Of a DNA stretch of 64,000 nucleotides, positions 11,780 to 25,100 are shown piece by piece. How positions within the stretch are numbered: position 1 is the stretch's first letter; every line of letters starts with the position of its first letter. Location: NCBI GenBank assembly GCA_004431415.1, contig QPMI01000064.1, positions 1 through 64,000 of the forward strand. Direction: 5' to 3'. The position numbers were made by a program, and so were the translations under genes. The notes under the pieces were generated by a model that saw only the letters and a list, made by a program, of their open reading frames with translations, was not told the origin of the DNA and did not search any database. The DNA comes from Cyanophora paradoxa. Taxonomy: Eukaryota > Glaucocystophyceae > Cyanophorales > Cyanophoraceae.

Positions 11780-12124
11780 TGTTGGGTACTACTTTGATGA
11801 CCTGCGGGGTACGAGTCATTCAAGAAAGAAGAGCTCTGCAACTGCGCACTTCGTTCCCCCCCTTTTTCTTAGTTCCTGCTGCAGCTGCGGGCCTGCGGCG
11901 GGCCTGCGGCATCTGTAGCTAGCAAGGCGTTGTCTTGGGAGGTTGAGAGCCCGCCCAAGCCCCGTGCACGTGCGCGGCGGCCCGCGGTAGCGTTTGGTAG
12001 CGGCGGCGGACATCGTGGCTCAGCAGCGTTGCTCGGCGCGCGGCGCCGGCAGCCCGCGGAAGGAGCTAGTGGCCGCTTCGCAGCTCGGGGCGAGCGTGGG
12101 GGGGACCCGCAGCGCAGCCCAGCC
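11780..12124. promoter_or_regulatory. Divergent promoter region between SDR and TmcB-like genes
   Basis: 345 bases separate the two opposite start codons. A pyrimidine stretch (TTCGTTCCCCCCC) lies at 11850 and a GC-rich block precedes the plus-strand ATG. No clear TATA element is visible. The bidirectional promoter role is inferred from geometry. Confidence 0.35.
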
Positions 12125-13077
12125 ATGGCGCCGCCGCCGCAGGGGCCGCAGGGCCCGCAGCTCGCCGCTGGCGCGGGGGCGTCCTCCATCCGCAGCCTGC
12201 GGAAGCCATTCGCGCAGGCCAGCATGGCAACGTCGTTCCGCAGCATTGTAAGGCGGCCTCTTGACACTGGGTCGAACACGAGCGACGGGCGGACATCCCG
12301 AGCGGGGAAGGTGCGAGATAGCCCCCGGGGGCTCCGCGCACGCGTGCGCTTAGCTTAGCTTGCGGGCGTGTGGGGGCGCCCGCGCCCCACGGGCAGGCAA
12401 GCCCGCCCCGCCCCCGGCACGTGCACGCGCCCGGCCCACGCCGCGGCGCCGCGGCGGGGGGTCCGCCGGGCGCCCTGCCCTCGCATTAGCGCATCCTGCT
12501 AAGCTTTGCGCCTCCAACGTAGCTTGGTCTAATCGGATCCAATCCAAGCGTAGCTAATCTGACCCAGCAAGCCTCAGCAAGCCTCAGCGGAGCAGCTGAC
12601 TGACCCTGTCCCGGCGCGCGCGCGCGCAGGCGGACACGCTGCCGTCGTGGGAGCGGTCGCTGCACCAGCTGCTCTTCGCGCTGACAGACCGGACGGCCTC
12701 CTCGGGGCAGAAGATCCCCGCCCTCTTCCTCGTCTTCCTCCCCGTCCTCTTCGACGTCATCGACTTCTTCCAGCTCATCGGTCCGCTTAAGAGCTTAAGA
12801 GCTTGAAAGCTAAAGAGCCTGACAGCTTGAAAGCTTAAGAGCTTAACAGCTTGAAAGCTTAAGAGCTTCTCTGAGCGCGCGCCTCCGATTTGATCTCCTC
12901 CATCTCCATCCGCCTGTTGGACCCGCGGCCCCAGCTGCGCTATTCATTAGCCTCGCTAGGCCGCCGCGTCCCGCCCGCCCCCGCGCAGGGACTAGATCGA
13001 CCCCTCTGCCCGCCGGTCCCGCCTGCTCCCGCCCCGGGCGCCGGCGTCTCGCTCGGCGCTCTCCTCGCCCGAGCTCG

Positions 13078-13115
<38 letters not shown>

Positions 13116-16100
13116 CGACGCCTGGCACCGCTGAGGCGACGCACCGGCGCAGGGCTGACGTTCGGGGTGGGGTGGGACCGGCGCGCCATCCAGTGGCTCC
13201 TCAACCTCTCCGCCTTCTTCCACGTCAACTGGTGCCCCGGGGCCACCACCACCGCCACCGCCACTTCCACTACCCCCCTCACGCTCTGCCCCCCCCCCCC
13301 CCTCCCAGGTTCGGGGGGTGGACGGTGTTCGCGGTGTGCTTCTGGGCCGTCGTCGCCCTCGTCGCCCTCATGCTCGCCCTCGCAGCCCTCGCCGGTCCGT
13401 AACGTAAAGGCGATCTCTAGGCTCTCTATCTTTCTAGCTACTCCAGGTTGTCTGGCTCTCTAGCTTCTCTGGCTATCTAGCTTTCTAGCTACTCTAGGTC
13501 GCCCTCGCAGCCCTCGCCGGTCCGTAAAGGCGATCTCTAGGCTCTCTAGCTGTAGCTTCCCGCTTTCTAGCTTTCCAGCTGCTCTAGGTCGCCCTCGCCG
13601 CCCTCGCCGGTCCGTCCCTTCGCGACGCCCCGCCCCGCCCCGCCCGGCCGTAGCTTCCCGCTTTCTAGCTTTCCAGCTGCTCTAGGTCGCCCTCGCCGGT
13701 CCGTCCCCGTCCCCCCGCCCACTTAGCCGCAAGCGAGAGAGCGGGTGCCGCAAGCGAGCCTACTAGCGCCTCCGCCACGCCCGCGAGGGACCTAGCTCCC
13801 TCGCTTCGGTCCGCGGAGCACCCCCCGCCCCCCCGCCCCGCCCCTCCCTCCCCGGGGCGCGTCCGCCCCTCGCATCCTAGACCTCCGCCTCCTAGCTGCC
13901 CGGCTCTCTGCCCCCGCTCCCTTCCCCGAGCCGCCCCGCCCCGCCCCGCCCCGCCCCGCCCTCCCCCGCACTCGGACCCGTCCCAAGCCCCCTGGCATCG
14001 ATCGTACACCCGTCTAAGCTTCCGCGGGACTCGTTTCAGCTGAACTCGCCCCGTCCGGCTTCGATCCGAGACGCCTCCGACCGTCCGCGCTCGCCTGAAC
14101 TGACTCCGCTCGCAGCGCACTCGTTCCAGCGGAACAGCGTGCGGATCCTCCCCATCCGCATCGTCCGCCTCCTGGCCACAGTCTTCCAGGCGCGCTCAGA
14201 TCTGATCTGATCTGATCTGATCTGATCTGATCTGAGCTGATTCGATCCCCCTCTGACCCCGCCCCCCGCCCTCCAGACCGCCCTCTACATCCCGGCCCTC
14301 CAGGTCCGCTCCGATCGCGATCCGCGCCGCTCAGATCTGATCTGATCCGATCCGATCTGATCCGGCGGGCGGCAGCTTCTGACACAGGAGCTCGCTGTCG
14401 TGGGGAACAGCCCCTCGTCATCCCTCTGGCTCGTCTCCGACCGGCGCCCCGGCTGGGAGTGGGCCCTCTACGCCGCCGGTAAGCCTGTTTGCTTGTCTGT
14501 TTGTTTGCTTGTTTGTTTGCGCTTACTGAAAGCACGCACGTACCCCCCGCAGCCTCCTCCGTCTCCCTCGTCCTCTTCGTACCCTTCATGCTCCTCATCT
14601 CCCTCGTCTACGTGGATACCAAGTACCCCCGGCCCCTCCCTTGGAAAGCGCCGTACCCCCGCCCGGGCTCACCAACTCCACTTCGTGCGCAGCCCGACGA
14701 GCCGGAGCATGGACGCGTGCGCCCACGGCCGCGTCTCGTTCCTCTACACCCTCGTACCCCCCCCGTCCTCCATCCCTGCCCGCCCGGATTCCTAGTTCCG
14801 ACTCGCGTACCCCTTTTCCCTGGCAGGTCCGCACGGTCCTGGTCTTCTGCGTACGCTTCCTGAACCCGTGCGCGGCTTCGCCCCCCATCCTTCCTCCACC
14901 GCCCCCCCCCCAAAAAAAAAAGAGTAACCCATCCCGTTCGGTCCAACAGGACGGGTACAGCGGCCGTCTTGGCCATCCTCCTGGGGATCACGTTCTTTGC
15001 GCTGTACGCGTACCTCCCCTTCTACCGCAAGAACCCGGTGATCCCATACCCTCCGAAATACCCGTACCCCCGGTCCCTGAACGATGTACCCCCCGCCAGC
15101 TGATGGGAGGCCTCTTCGTCTCCGCGTGCTGGTGCTCGGTAGCCTCCCTTGTCCTCTCGCGCATCGGCGACCCGGACACGTGCGTACCCCGCTTCACGCT
15201 CCCCCCCCCCCCCCTTCGAGTTGTTTTCGAGTCCGCTGTACCCAGGCACGTGCGCTTCGTGGCGTCGTCCGTCTTCCAGGCCTTCTCGATACCCGTCTTC
15301 CTGGGCGGCTGGTGGGCCGTCTCGGCCCGCACCCGGACCATCATGCTCAAGGTTCGAATCCGCGCGGGGCCCCTTTCCTCTCGCTGCGCTCACGCCTCGC
15401 CTCGCTTCGCCCCGCAGGGCCGGGCGATCGCCAAGGAGGGCCTACCCCCCGGCGCCACGGGGGACCTGACGGCCGTCCTCTTCCCCGCAGTGGCGGCCGC
15501 CCAGGAGCGGGGCGGCGAGTCCGGCGTCGCGAGGTCGGCTCGCTCGCAGTTTGATCCGGGGCGCCTTCGAACTCGATCTCACCTGAGCTTCGTTCTCCTC
15601 GCAGCGCGAACGCGTCGCGGGGCGCTTCGTTCCGGTGGCCCCGCCGCTCGGGTACGCTTTTTTTGAAGTCTGCTCTCCTCTCCTCTCCGCTCACTCCGCC
15701 CCGCGCGCCCTTCGCAGCCTCGGGCAACGCTCCTATGTGGGGCCGGTCCCTCCGGCGCGCAGTCGCGCCGGTCAACCCGAACGACCCCGACGCGCGTGTA
15801 CCCCTCCCCGTCGCCCCGTCTCCCCTCACGTCCCCCCCCTCGCGCAGGCGCCCCCCTCGCGGCTCGCTGGATTGGGGAGCCTCGAGGCTCAGAACGGTAC
15901 CTCGGAGCCGCATTCGGAGCCGGGATTCGTCCCCGGGACGGTCCCCAGGACGGGGGTACCCGTCGTATCCGCACTCCTCCACCGTACCCCCTTTTTCTCT
16001 CGCCCCGCTCCGCCCCGCGGCCTCTGACGCCACGTCCCTCCAGTCTACCGGTCCCTTCGGCAGCGCCTGCTGGTCTTCTGGACCCCCCACGAGGTCCGCT

Positions 16101-19100
16101 AATAAGATCTCTTTTTAGATCTTCTAGTCTCTTATAGATCTTCTAGAGGCTCTTGTAAATCAAATTAGATTCTAAGAGGTCTCTTTAAGAACTTCTGGAG
16201 GCTTTGGAGGCTCTTCGCAAATAATCTCGTTTCGCATTCTTTGTTAGATCTCAGGTCTCTAGACTTTGCGAGTCCTATAACTAGCCATCTTCCGTTCTTC
16301 CTCACCCCGTACCCCCCCCTGCAGGTGGAGGTCTCCACTCGCTTCATCGCGTTCGACCACTCCGACGAGGCGCGCGCGGGCCACCTCTTCCCCCCCCCTC
16401 CTCGCTGTACCCCCTCCCTCTCACCGCCCCTCCATATCAGGCCCTGGACGACGCTGAGGCGGTGTACCAGTCGGCCTACCAGGTACCCCCGCCGAGCTCT
16501 TCCCCCCTCCCCGCCCCCGCTCTGTTCTGAGAGGGGTACCAGCTCTTCCCCGACTCGGCCTACGTTCGCCTCTCCCACGCCGTCTTCCTCGCCATCCACC
16601 GGGTACCCCATTCGCCCTCTCCGTCGCACCCCCCCTTTTCACCCGTACCCCCGTAGGGGAACCCGATGAGCGCGCTGCAAGTGCACCGGCAGGCCTGGAA
16701 TTGCAAGCCAGCGTGCGTGCCGCCGGCTTGCATGCGGCGGGCGAAGCGCCGGCGCCTCGGGCCATCCGAAGCAAAGCAGAGGGGGGGCGGGGAGGAACTT
16801 GACCTGGCCCGCCCGCCCGCCCGCACGCCGCAGGTTCGACGTGCGGTTCGCCCTGGAGGCGATGAAGCGGTGCGGCTCTACCCCCACCCGCCCTCCTTCA
16901 TCCTGCTTGTCTCAGTATTTGACCCTCTTCCTCCCCTTCCTCCTCGTCGTCGCGCAGGGACTTCGAGCAGCGGACGGCCTCCTCGAACCTGGGGGAGGAC
17001 GGCGTCGACTACATCGCCGTCCTCGAGTACCGGTGCCCCGCCCCCCGCCCCGCCCCGCCCCGCCCACAACTCGAGGTGGATAGCTAGAACTAGCTCTTAA
17101 GCCGTGCCAGCCGCCGTGCCAGCCTTCCTCGTCCTAGCTACTGCTACGCCCGTCCCTTCCTAAGGACGGCCCGGGGCCTCCGAAGCCTCCATCCATCCCC
17201 CCACCGTGGCGTCCGTTGACGTGGCGTACCCCCGCAGGCGCCTGCATGACGTCGCCACCAAGAGCCACAACGAGGCCATCGGTGCCACCCCTTCCTTTCC
17301 CTTCTATTCTTTTCTTTTGTCTTCTCTTACGTCCCTTTGGTCGCAGCGCGGCTGCGGGGCCTGTGGAAGACCCTGGCCAAGACGCGCCTGCCGGACGCGG
17401 CGCTCCAGGGCCTACCCCGCCGCCTCGAGGGCGTCGACCAGGCGCGCCCTTCTCCTTTCCTTTCCTTTCCTTTCCTTTCCCCTTTCCTTTTTCCTTTCTT
17501 TCTTCTTTCTCTTTCTTCCCTTCTTCTCTCTAACATGTCGTCACAGGCCTCCCGCGCCGCCGGCGAGGCGTACCGCTCCCTGCTCTCCAAGGCACGCCTA
17601 CCCCCGCCATCCTGTCCCCCGCGCCTTTCCTGACCGTGTACCCCTCCTCCGGTTAGTTCCCGAACTCGAAGCTGCTCCTGCGGGAGTACGGCTCCTTCCT
17701 CGACAACGTCGCGAATGAGCCGGGTACCCCCCCTCTTCTATGCCATCTGTACCCCCCTTATTTGCCGCGCCGCAGAGCTCGCGAAGATGCACTTCAACGC
17801 CGCCGGTGCCCCCTCTCTTTCCTTCGTTTCCTTTCTCTCTCTCTCTCTCCCCCTTTCTTATTCGTCTCTTTCTCCCTCCCTCAGACGAGATCGAGGAGCA
17901 GCAGGCGGCGGACGGGGGCGACGGGGGCGGCAGCGCCTCCGGGAGCCAGGGCAACGGCTCCTTCACGAAGAAAGGGCCCCAGGTGCCTCCTGAGAGAAGA
18001 AGCTGAGAGAAGCTGAGGGGAGTTTAAGCCCCTGACGTTCGTTCTTGCTTGTTTGGCTCCGCAGAAGGCGGGGCGGGCGGTGGTTCGGTACGGGGGCAGC
18101 CAGAGCGGCTCCTCCTCCTCCTCGGACTTCGCGGCCCGGGCCCGCATGGAGCAGCAGCGCGCCAAGGTCCCGCCCCGCCCCCGCCCGCCCCGCCCGCGCA
18201 ACCCCGCCCCGTCTTAGGAGACTATAGGAGACTTGGCTTAAGAGGCTATGGCTTAGACCCGCCCCGCCCGCCCGCCCCGCCCGCCCCGCCCCGTCTTGGC
18301 TTGGGCTTAGGAGAGTACGGCCCGGGCGGGCGGGCGCCTTGGGACGGGGGAGGGCCCGCCGCCCGCCGCCGCCACTGCACCCTCCCCGGCTCCCGCCCGC
18401 TGACCCCGCCCCCCCCCCCCCCCCCCCCCCCTCGCCCGCAGTCCGCGGCCGACGTGCGGCACGTGAAGCGCGTCCGCGTCGGCATCGTCGTTGGTGCGTA
18501 CCGTACCCCCTCCCCTCGCTTACATCTCGTACCCCGCACCCCTCTCCGACGCCGTACCCCTCGACAGGCCTCTTCGTGATCGCGGGGCTCTGCTCCGTGT
18601 TCTTCGTAGTCATCCAGCAGGTACCCCTCCCCCGCCCCTGCCAACCCCGTACCCCCACCCCCCATCGATCCCCGTACCCCCCGCAGGTCCTCCAGAACCT
18701 GTCGCGCTCGATCTATCGGATCGTGGCCTCCGCCTCCCAAATGCGCCGCCTCGTCGAGTTTAGGTACCCCCTTTGCACCGGGGACGTCCATCTTCCTTCG
18801 TTCGCTGATCCTGGGGGTACAGCTTCATGACGAGGACGTTGAATCTGTTGGCACACTCCAACGAGCTCGACACCATCGAGGAGACCAGAAAGGAGCTGAT
18901 GGAAACAGTGTACGGCCCCTTTCTCCCCCCCCCTCTCCGTCACGTCGCGAACCTGCCCGACGCCGTTTCAAATCCTCCAGGGAGCTTTTCTCGCACGACC
19001 TGCGCGGCCTGTACCTCGGTACCTGCTCCTTCTTGCACAAAGAGCGTACCCCCCTGAGGCTCATTCCCCCGGCAGGCTTCCACGACGACGGCATACCCGC

Positions 19101-22100
19101 CTCGACTTCGGACGCGGCGATCGCCCTCTGGAACGAGGTTCGGATCCCCGCGCGACCCCTTTCCTCCTCGCTCCTCCGATTTTCTTTTTCGCCGCAGCCG
19201 AACGTGGAGCTCGTGCGGCACATCGAGGGGAGCCCGGCGGCCACACGCCTGCAGGAGAAAACGTCGCTCTGGGTCGCCAACTCGTACCTGGCCGGCGTCG
19301 TCGCGGTACCCCCCTCCCCTCTCTTCTGTCGTACCCCCTCCCGCCCCCCTGACGTCCCGCCCGTAGAACACGGCCCAGCTGTCGTTGGCCGACCTCGCCG
19401 TGATCAGTTCCTCCGAGACCTTCCAGTTTATCGAGGTGCGTGTACCCCGGAGGAGGCATTTTTTGTTTTCCCGAACCCACCTGGCGGGGCAGGAGAACGG
19501 CCCGGGTACGATGCTGGTCGCGGCGGGCCGCTCCGTTCGCATCTACGAGGAGGAGGTGCCCGGTACCCCCGCATCCGCGTCGAAATTCGCGCTGATCCCG
19601 TACCCCCAGATCTACAGCTCGACCCAGACCTCCAAGATCCTCATCGGGGTCATCCTCGCCGTCACCGGTACCCCCGCCCCCACTCACCCACCCCGCCGCT
19701 ATTTCTAGCCTCCCGTCCGATCTTTTTTGACTTCGTTCGCGATCGCCGCAGTGGCCGTCCTTGTCGCGATCGGCGTCTTCGTGTTCCGCCCCGCCTTCGA
19801 GAAGGTGCCGTACCCCGCCCCACGCACGCACAAGAAATCATAGACGGAAAGGGACGCGGGTCCGAGGGCCCCGGACTCAGGCCGGGGCCCGGGAGGGCCG
19901 GGGAGGCGCGCGGCGGCGGGGGCGCGGGCCGTGCGGCCCAGCTGCATGCAGCCATGACTCAGTACCCCTCTCGCCTCCTCAGGTGCGGCGGACGATGCGG
20001 GGCGTGAGCGAGCTGGTGCTGGCCCTCCCGGCCCCCGGTGCGCCCGCCCGGTCCCGCCCTGCGCCCGCGTCGGCGCGAGCCGGGACCGAGCACGCGATGG
20101 CTGACGCCGGCGCGCGCGCGCAGTGCGCAAGGCGATGTACAACAAGTTCGCCAAGATGAGGCGAGCACGCGGCCCTTCCCCCCTCCAATCCCCTCTCCTC
20201 CTAAGCCCGGGGAGCGAGCGCGCGAGCGAGCGAGCGAGCGAGCGAGCGGGCGGGCGATCCGGCGGTCCCGTACCCCCCCTCTCCTCTCCTCCTGAGCCCG
20301 GCGCGCGCGCCCGCGCAGGCGGATCGACGACGTGGCGGCGGACGACGTACCCGCCCCCGACCGCGACCACCAGGCGCGCCCGCGCCCGCGCCCGGCGCGC
20401 GCCGGATCGCCCGCACGCCTCGAGGCCTGACGGAGGCGCCTCGGCCTCGGCCTCGGCCTCGCCCGGCGCGCAGGAGAGCGACGAGGAGGAGGAGGGGGGC
20501 GAGGGCAACGTGAGCGACCACGAGGAGGGCGGGGCGGAGAAGCCGGCTCGCGCCGCTCAGACCGTCCGCCCGCCCCGCCCCGCCCCGCCATCTGCCCGAC
20601 GCATCCTCTAACAAGGCGCGCAGAGGAGCCCGCCGTCTGGGGAGGAGGGCGGGGCGGGTACGGCGTCGGCGCTAGCCTCGGCCGCGGCTTCGGGGGCGGG
20701 GACGGAGCGCGCGCGGGCGGACTCGTCGGATGACTTCCGCGTCGTCGTCGCCGGCGCCCGCAAGCTCCTCCCGGTCCGCTCTATTGGATTCTTTCTTTCT
20801 TTCTTATAAGAGCATAGATAGCTTTAGAACAGTGCATGCATCCTTTCGATTCCGCCTTTCCGCCTTTCATCGCGCCTTTCTGACGGGCTCCGGGCCGAGC
20901 GCTCTATTGAATTCTTTCTTTCTCTCTTATAGAGCATACATAGCTTGGCGGTGTCTCCGCCTTTCCGCCTTTGAATGCGCTGTCTGACCGGCTCCGGGCC
21001 GAGCGCTCTATTGAGTTCTTTCTTTCTCTCTTATAGAGCATACATAGCTTGGCGGTGTCTCCGCCTTTCCGCCTTCGAATGCGCTGTCTGACCGGCTCCG
21101 GGCCGGGCAGGACGCGCCGCTTCGGACCTCCTTCCGCATCCCAAAGGACGCCGGCGGCGCCGTCAAGCCGCCCTCGGAGGTGCGGGGTCGAACCCGTCCG
21201 GGCCCCTTTCGACGCTCGCGCCGTGCACGCACGGGAAAGCGGGACGTGCACATACATGGGTTGACTCGGGCGGCCCCCAGGTCCGGCTTCGGTTCGACCT
21301 GGCGCCGCCCTCGGCGGCCGAGCAGGGCACCGTCCCCGCCGGCTCGGGCGCCGGATCCCGCACCGGCTCGCCGCCCCCGGCCCCCGCGGCCCCCGCCCCC
21401 GCCCCCGCCCCCGCCTCGGCCTCGCTGCCGCCCCTCCCGCGGCGGCCGGCCCCGGGGGAGGCCCGACTGGCCCTGGCCGGTGACGAGATCGCAAAGGTCC
21501 TCGCCCCGCCTAAAGCCTTATTCGGCCTTATAAAGAAGGCCTTATAACAAGGCGCCGGCCGCCGCTCTGACCTCGGGCTCGGCAGGCGCGGGCCGAGCGC
21601 CCCGAGTCGGCCCGGGGTACCGGCGCGGCGCCGGGGAGCTCCAAGTCCTCCTCCTCCGATGCCGCCGGCGAGGTCCGCGTACCCCCCTCTGGCATCCCGC
21701 GCGCGCCCGGCCGAGCGCGCCCTTGGGGCGGGCAGCAGCAGCAGCAGCAGGAGGGGGGCCCTCGCGTGACGATGTACGACGTCTCATCGGCCCCGTCGCC
21801 CTCCCCGCCCCCGGACGCCACGGGCCCCTCCGCCCCCTCCGCCCCCGCCCCCGCGCCTGGAAGGGAGGCGGCGCCGGCGGCCGAGGCCGAGGCGGGGGCC
21901 GGGGCTGAGATCGGGGCGGGCAAGGGAAGCATCGAGGGGGACGGCGCCGGCGGGGCGCCGGCATCGCAGGAGGGCCTGGCCTCGCTCGCCCCCGCCTCCC
22001 TCGAGGGACCCCCCAGGTCCGTGGACTGATTAAGCGATGGCTTTAGTGCCCTAACCGAATCGCGCCGAGCAGCCCGCCGGACGCAATGGAAACGGTGTAC

Positions 22101-25100
22101 CACACACTCGCCGTCGGCGCCGCCAGGTGAGGGGGGGAGGGAGGGAGGGAGGGAGAGGGAGATGCAAGGGCGGCCGGGGGCGCGCGCTCCTCGCCCTTAC
22201 CTTCTTTCCTTCCCCCCCCCCCTTCCAGCTTCAAGGCGTCGGGCTTTCTCCGCCGCGAGTCAAACACCGCCTCCGAGGACGAGGTCCGCTCAGATCAGAT
22301 CAGATCAGATCGGATCAGATCAGATCAGATCGGATCGGATCAGATCAGATCGCTATGCTGGCGATCCGGCCTCCTCTCTCTTCTCTTTCTTACATCCGCT
22401 GCGCGCCCCTCCTCAGGTCGAGCTGGCCGCCAAGGCGGCGGCGGCGGCTGCGGCCAAGTCCCGTGGCGGGGCCCAGAAGGGCGAGAAGGGCGAGGGCGGG
22501 GGCGAGGGCAAGGAGGGGGCCGAGAAGGGCGCCAAGCACCGCGGCCGGCGTCGCTCGGCGGACGCAGGCGGCAAGGAGGACGGCGCGGCCGCCGGGTACG
22601 CATTCCCTTCGAATTCCCGCGCCGTTCCTGCGCCCGAGCCGGGCGCAGCAGCGGGGGCGAGGGCGAGGGCGGGGGGAAGGACCGGCTCTCCCGCCGCGCC
22701 TCGCACGCTTCGGCCGGCTCGGACAAGTCAGATGAGCTGGACGGCCCCCAGGGGCGCCGGGGGGGCACCAGCGACATCGTCACCGCGCTCACCCGCCGCT
22801 ACATCACGGTATCCCCCCCCCCGGCCTCCCCGCTTCTTCGTTGGAGAAACGTCACCGACCGGATTCGAACCGCGTGCAGGCCTTCTTCGTGATCGCGATC
22901 ATCACGGCAGCCAACGTGCGCGGCCTGGAGTCAGATCTGATCTGATCCTCGAGCCTTCGAGCTGACCGCGGGCGCCCCGGCCGGCCGCCCCGCTACCCCC
23001 CGCAGTTCACGATGTGCTTCGTGCTGCTGGACGAGACGCAGTACGTCGCCGGCTACATCCGCGAGGCCGGGTCCGCCCCGCATTGCATCGCCATATTATA
23101 TGTTTATAGAAACAAATGAGCATCAGTACTACAGCTATGTTTATTACAGACATAGCAATCCATAGAGACATAATCATAACAATGTAGAGACACCATACAA
23201 ACATACGCCCCGGCCCCTTCCCTTTTCAACCACCCATTTTCTGCCACCCGGGGCCGGGTGCGCCCCAGAGCAAACATAGCCACGAAACATACATACATAG
23301 AATGAGCATCAGATATATAAAAGAATGAGCTGCGAGTGTTTATAAGATCTGTAAACATACAGAGAATGAACATCCATTCATCCATCCTCCGCTTTGTCTA
23401 TCGATATCATAGCTGCCCGCGCCCCTCCTTATTCCGCCCTTCTGTCCTCCGCTTGTTTCTCTGAAGCGGCACCGCCCCGCCCGCCCGCCCGCCCGCCCGC
23501 CCGCCCGCCCGCCCGCCTGCCCGCATGCACGCGCGCTTCCCTTTGAAGAAGAAGCGCTCCCGCCTCGCCTCGCCTCGCCTCCCCGCCCGCGCCTCCCCTC
23601 CATCCACCCGTCCCTCCTCCTCTGCGCGTTGAATTGTAGTGCGTTAACGTTAACGTTCGCCCGCAGGTTCCGGTGGGAGAAGGTGACGGAGGTGCACCAC
23701 TGGGCCCGCGAGGCCGTCGTCAACGGTCCGCCCGCTAAACGTAAAGCATGCTCGAGCTAGCTTGAGGAAGGGCCGAATGGATTAAACGGAATAAGTAGCT
23801 AGCTATTGATATAGCTGAACAACTAATTATAATCCCAGTAATAATATAAGCCGTCGTCAACGGTCAACGGTCCGCCCGCTTCTTCGGCCCCTCCTCACGC
23901 ACCGCACGCTAAAAGCCGATCTAGTTGTTTAGTTGTTGCTAGCTAGTTATTTCTATTGGCTCTTGCGAGCCTTATAGTTGGTTTCTTGAAGCGCGGTCTG
24001 ACCTCGCCTCGTTCCGCGCCGCGCAGACGGCTCGACCCTCAACCTGCCCGCCATTCTGCGGAAGCTCCACAGCGCCGTCCGCGCGGTGAGTTGGGCTCTT
24101 CAGGAGCAGGTTTTACCATCGCCCTGCTAGCGTGAATAGATGAACCAAGCTAAGCGGTGCCGCTGCGCTGTGCACCGCCATCTACCAAACGCTCCGACCC
24201 TTCGTTGTTCTGATCTATCAAACACCCGGCAGCTGGCGGACTCGCAGCGGGCGCTGGTGCAGGGTAACAGCACAATGCAGATGCCTCCCAACCTCGCCCG
24301 GTGCGCCCGTCCTGTACCCCGGCTCGGCCCGCCCCCCTTCGAAATTGATCTCGCGCACGCACTGACGCGCGCCCTCTGCCGCTGCTGTCGTCGTCGCCGC
24401 CGCGCCCCGCAGCTACGCCCCGCAGGACCGGTGCGCTATATATACCGTGACTGCACCCGCCTGATCTGATCTATCTGTCCCCAGCCTTCTGTTCGAGGAG
24501 CGCTGCATGCTCTCGGACGCCTCCATGTGCGAGGCGATCACCGTGCGCCCCGGGCCGCCGCCAGCAACGCTTCCCTTTCCACCGCGCGCGTCCGTTAATA
24601 TAACGTCTGGCGCGCGCGCTATAATTAGATCGCGGACCCGGCGCGGGTCACGTCGGGCCTGGACTTCATGATGCAGTCGGTCGTCCACTCGGGCCTCGCG
24701 GTCCGCCCCCGCCCCCCCCTCCCCCCCCTCCCTCCCCCCCTCCCCCCCCCCACCCCCCGCCCCCCCGCCGCGCGCGCCAGCTAAAGACCGCGTCAACTTA
24801 ACTTAACGTCAAAGAACTTGTAGTGCGGCCCTCTGTCGGAGCGCCAGCTGACTGGTATCTTATCTGGGTACAGGTCCTGCAGCAGTTCGGGTTCTTCGCT
24901 CCGCAGGGCGAGGTGCGCTCCCGCTACCCCCTCCCCCTCCCCCTCCCCCCCTCCCCCACCACCACCCACCCTCTCCCTCCGCCGCCGTCCCCGGACCTCC
25001 CATAGTTTCCCATGGCATAAAATTAAAGCGTCTCTCTCTAAAGCTGCAGGCCTCCGCGCCGCGGACCCTTTTCCGTGCCGGGCCCCGCGACGCCGACGCG

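Noticed and set aside
22291-22352. Possible CRISPR or satellite array
   Set aside because: Five-base tandem units without spacers inside a eukaryotic intron; a microsatellite, not a CRISPR array.
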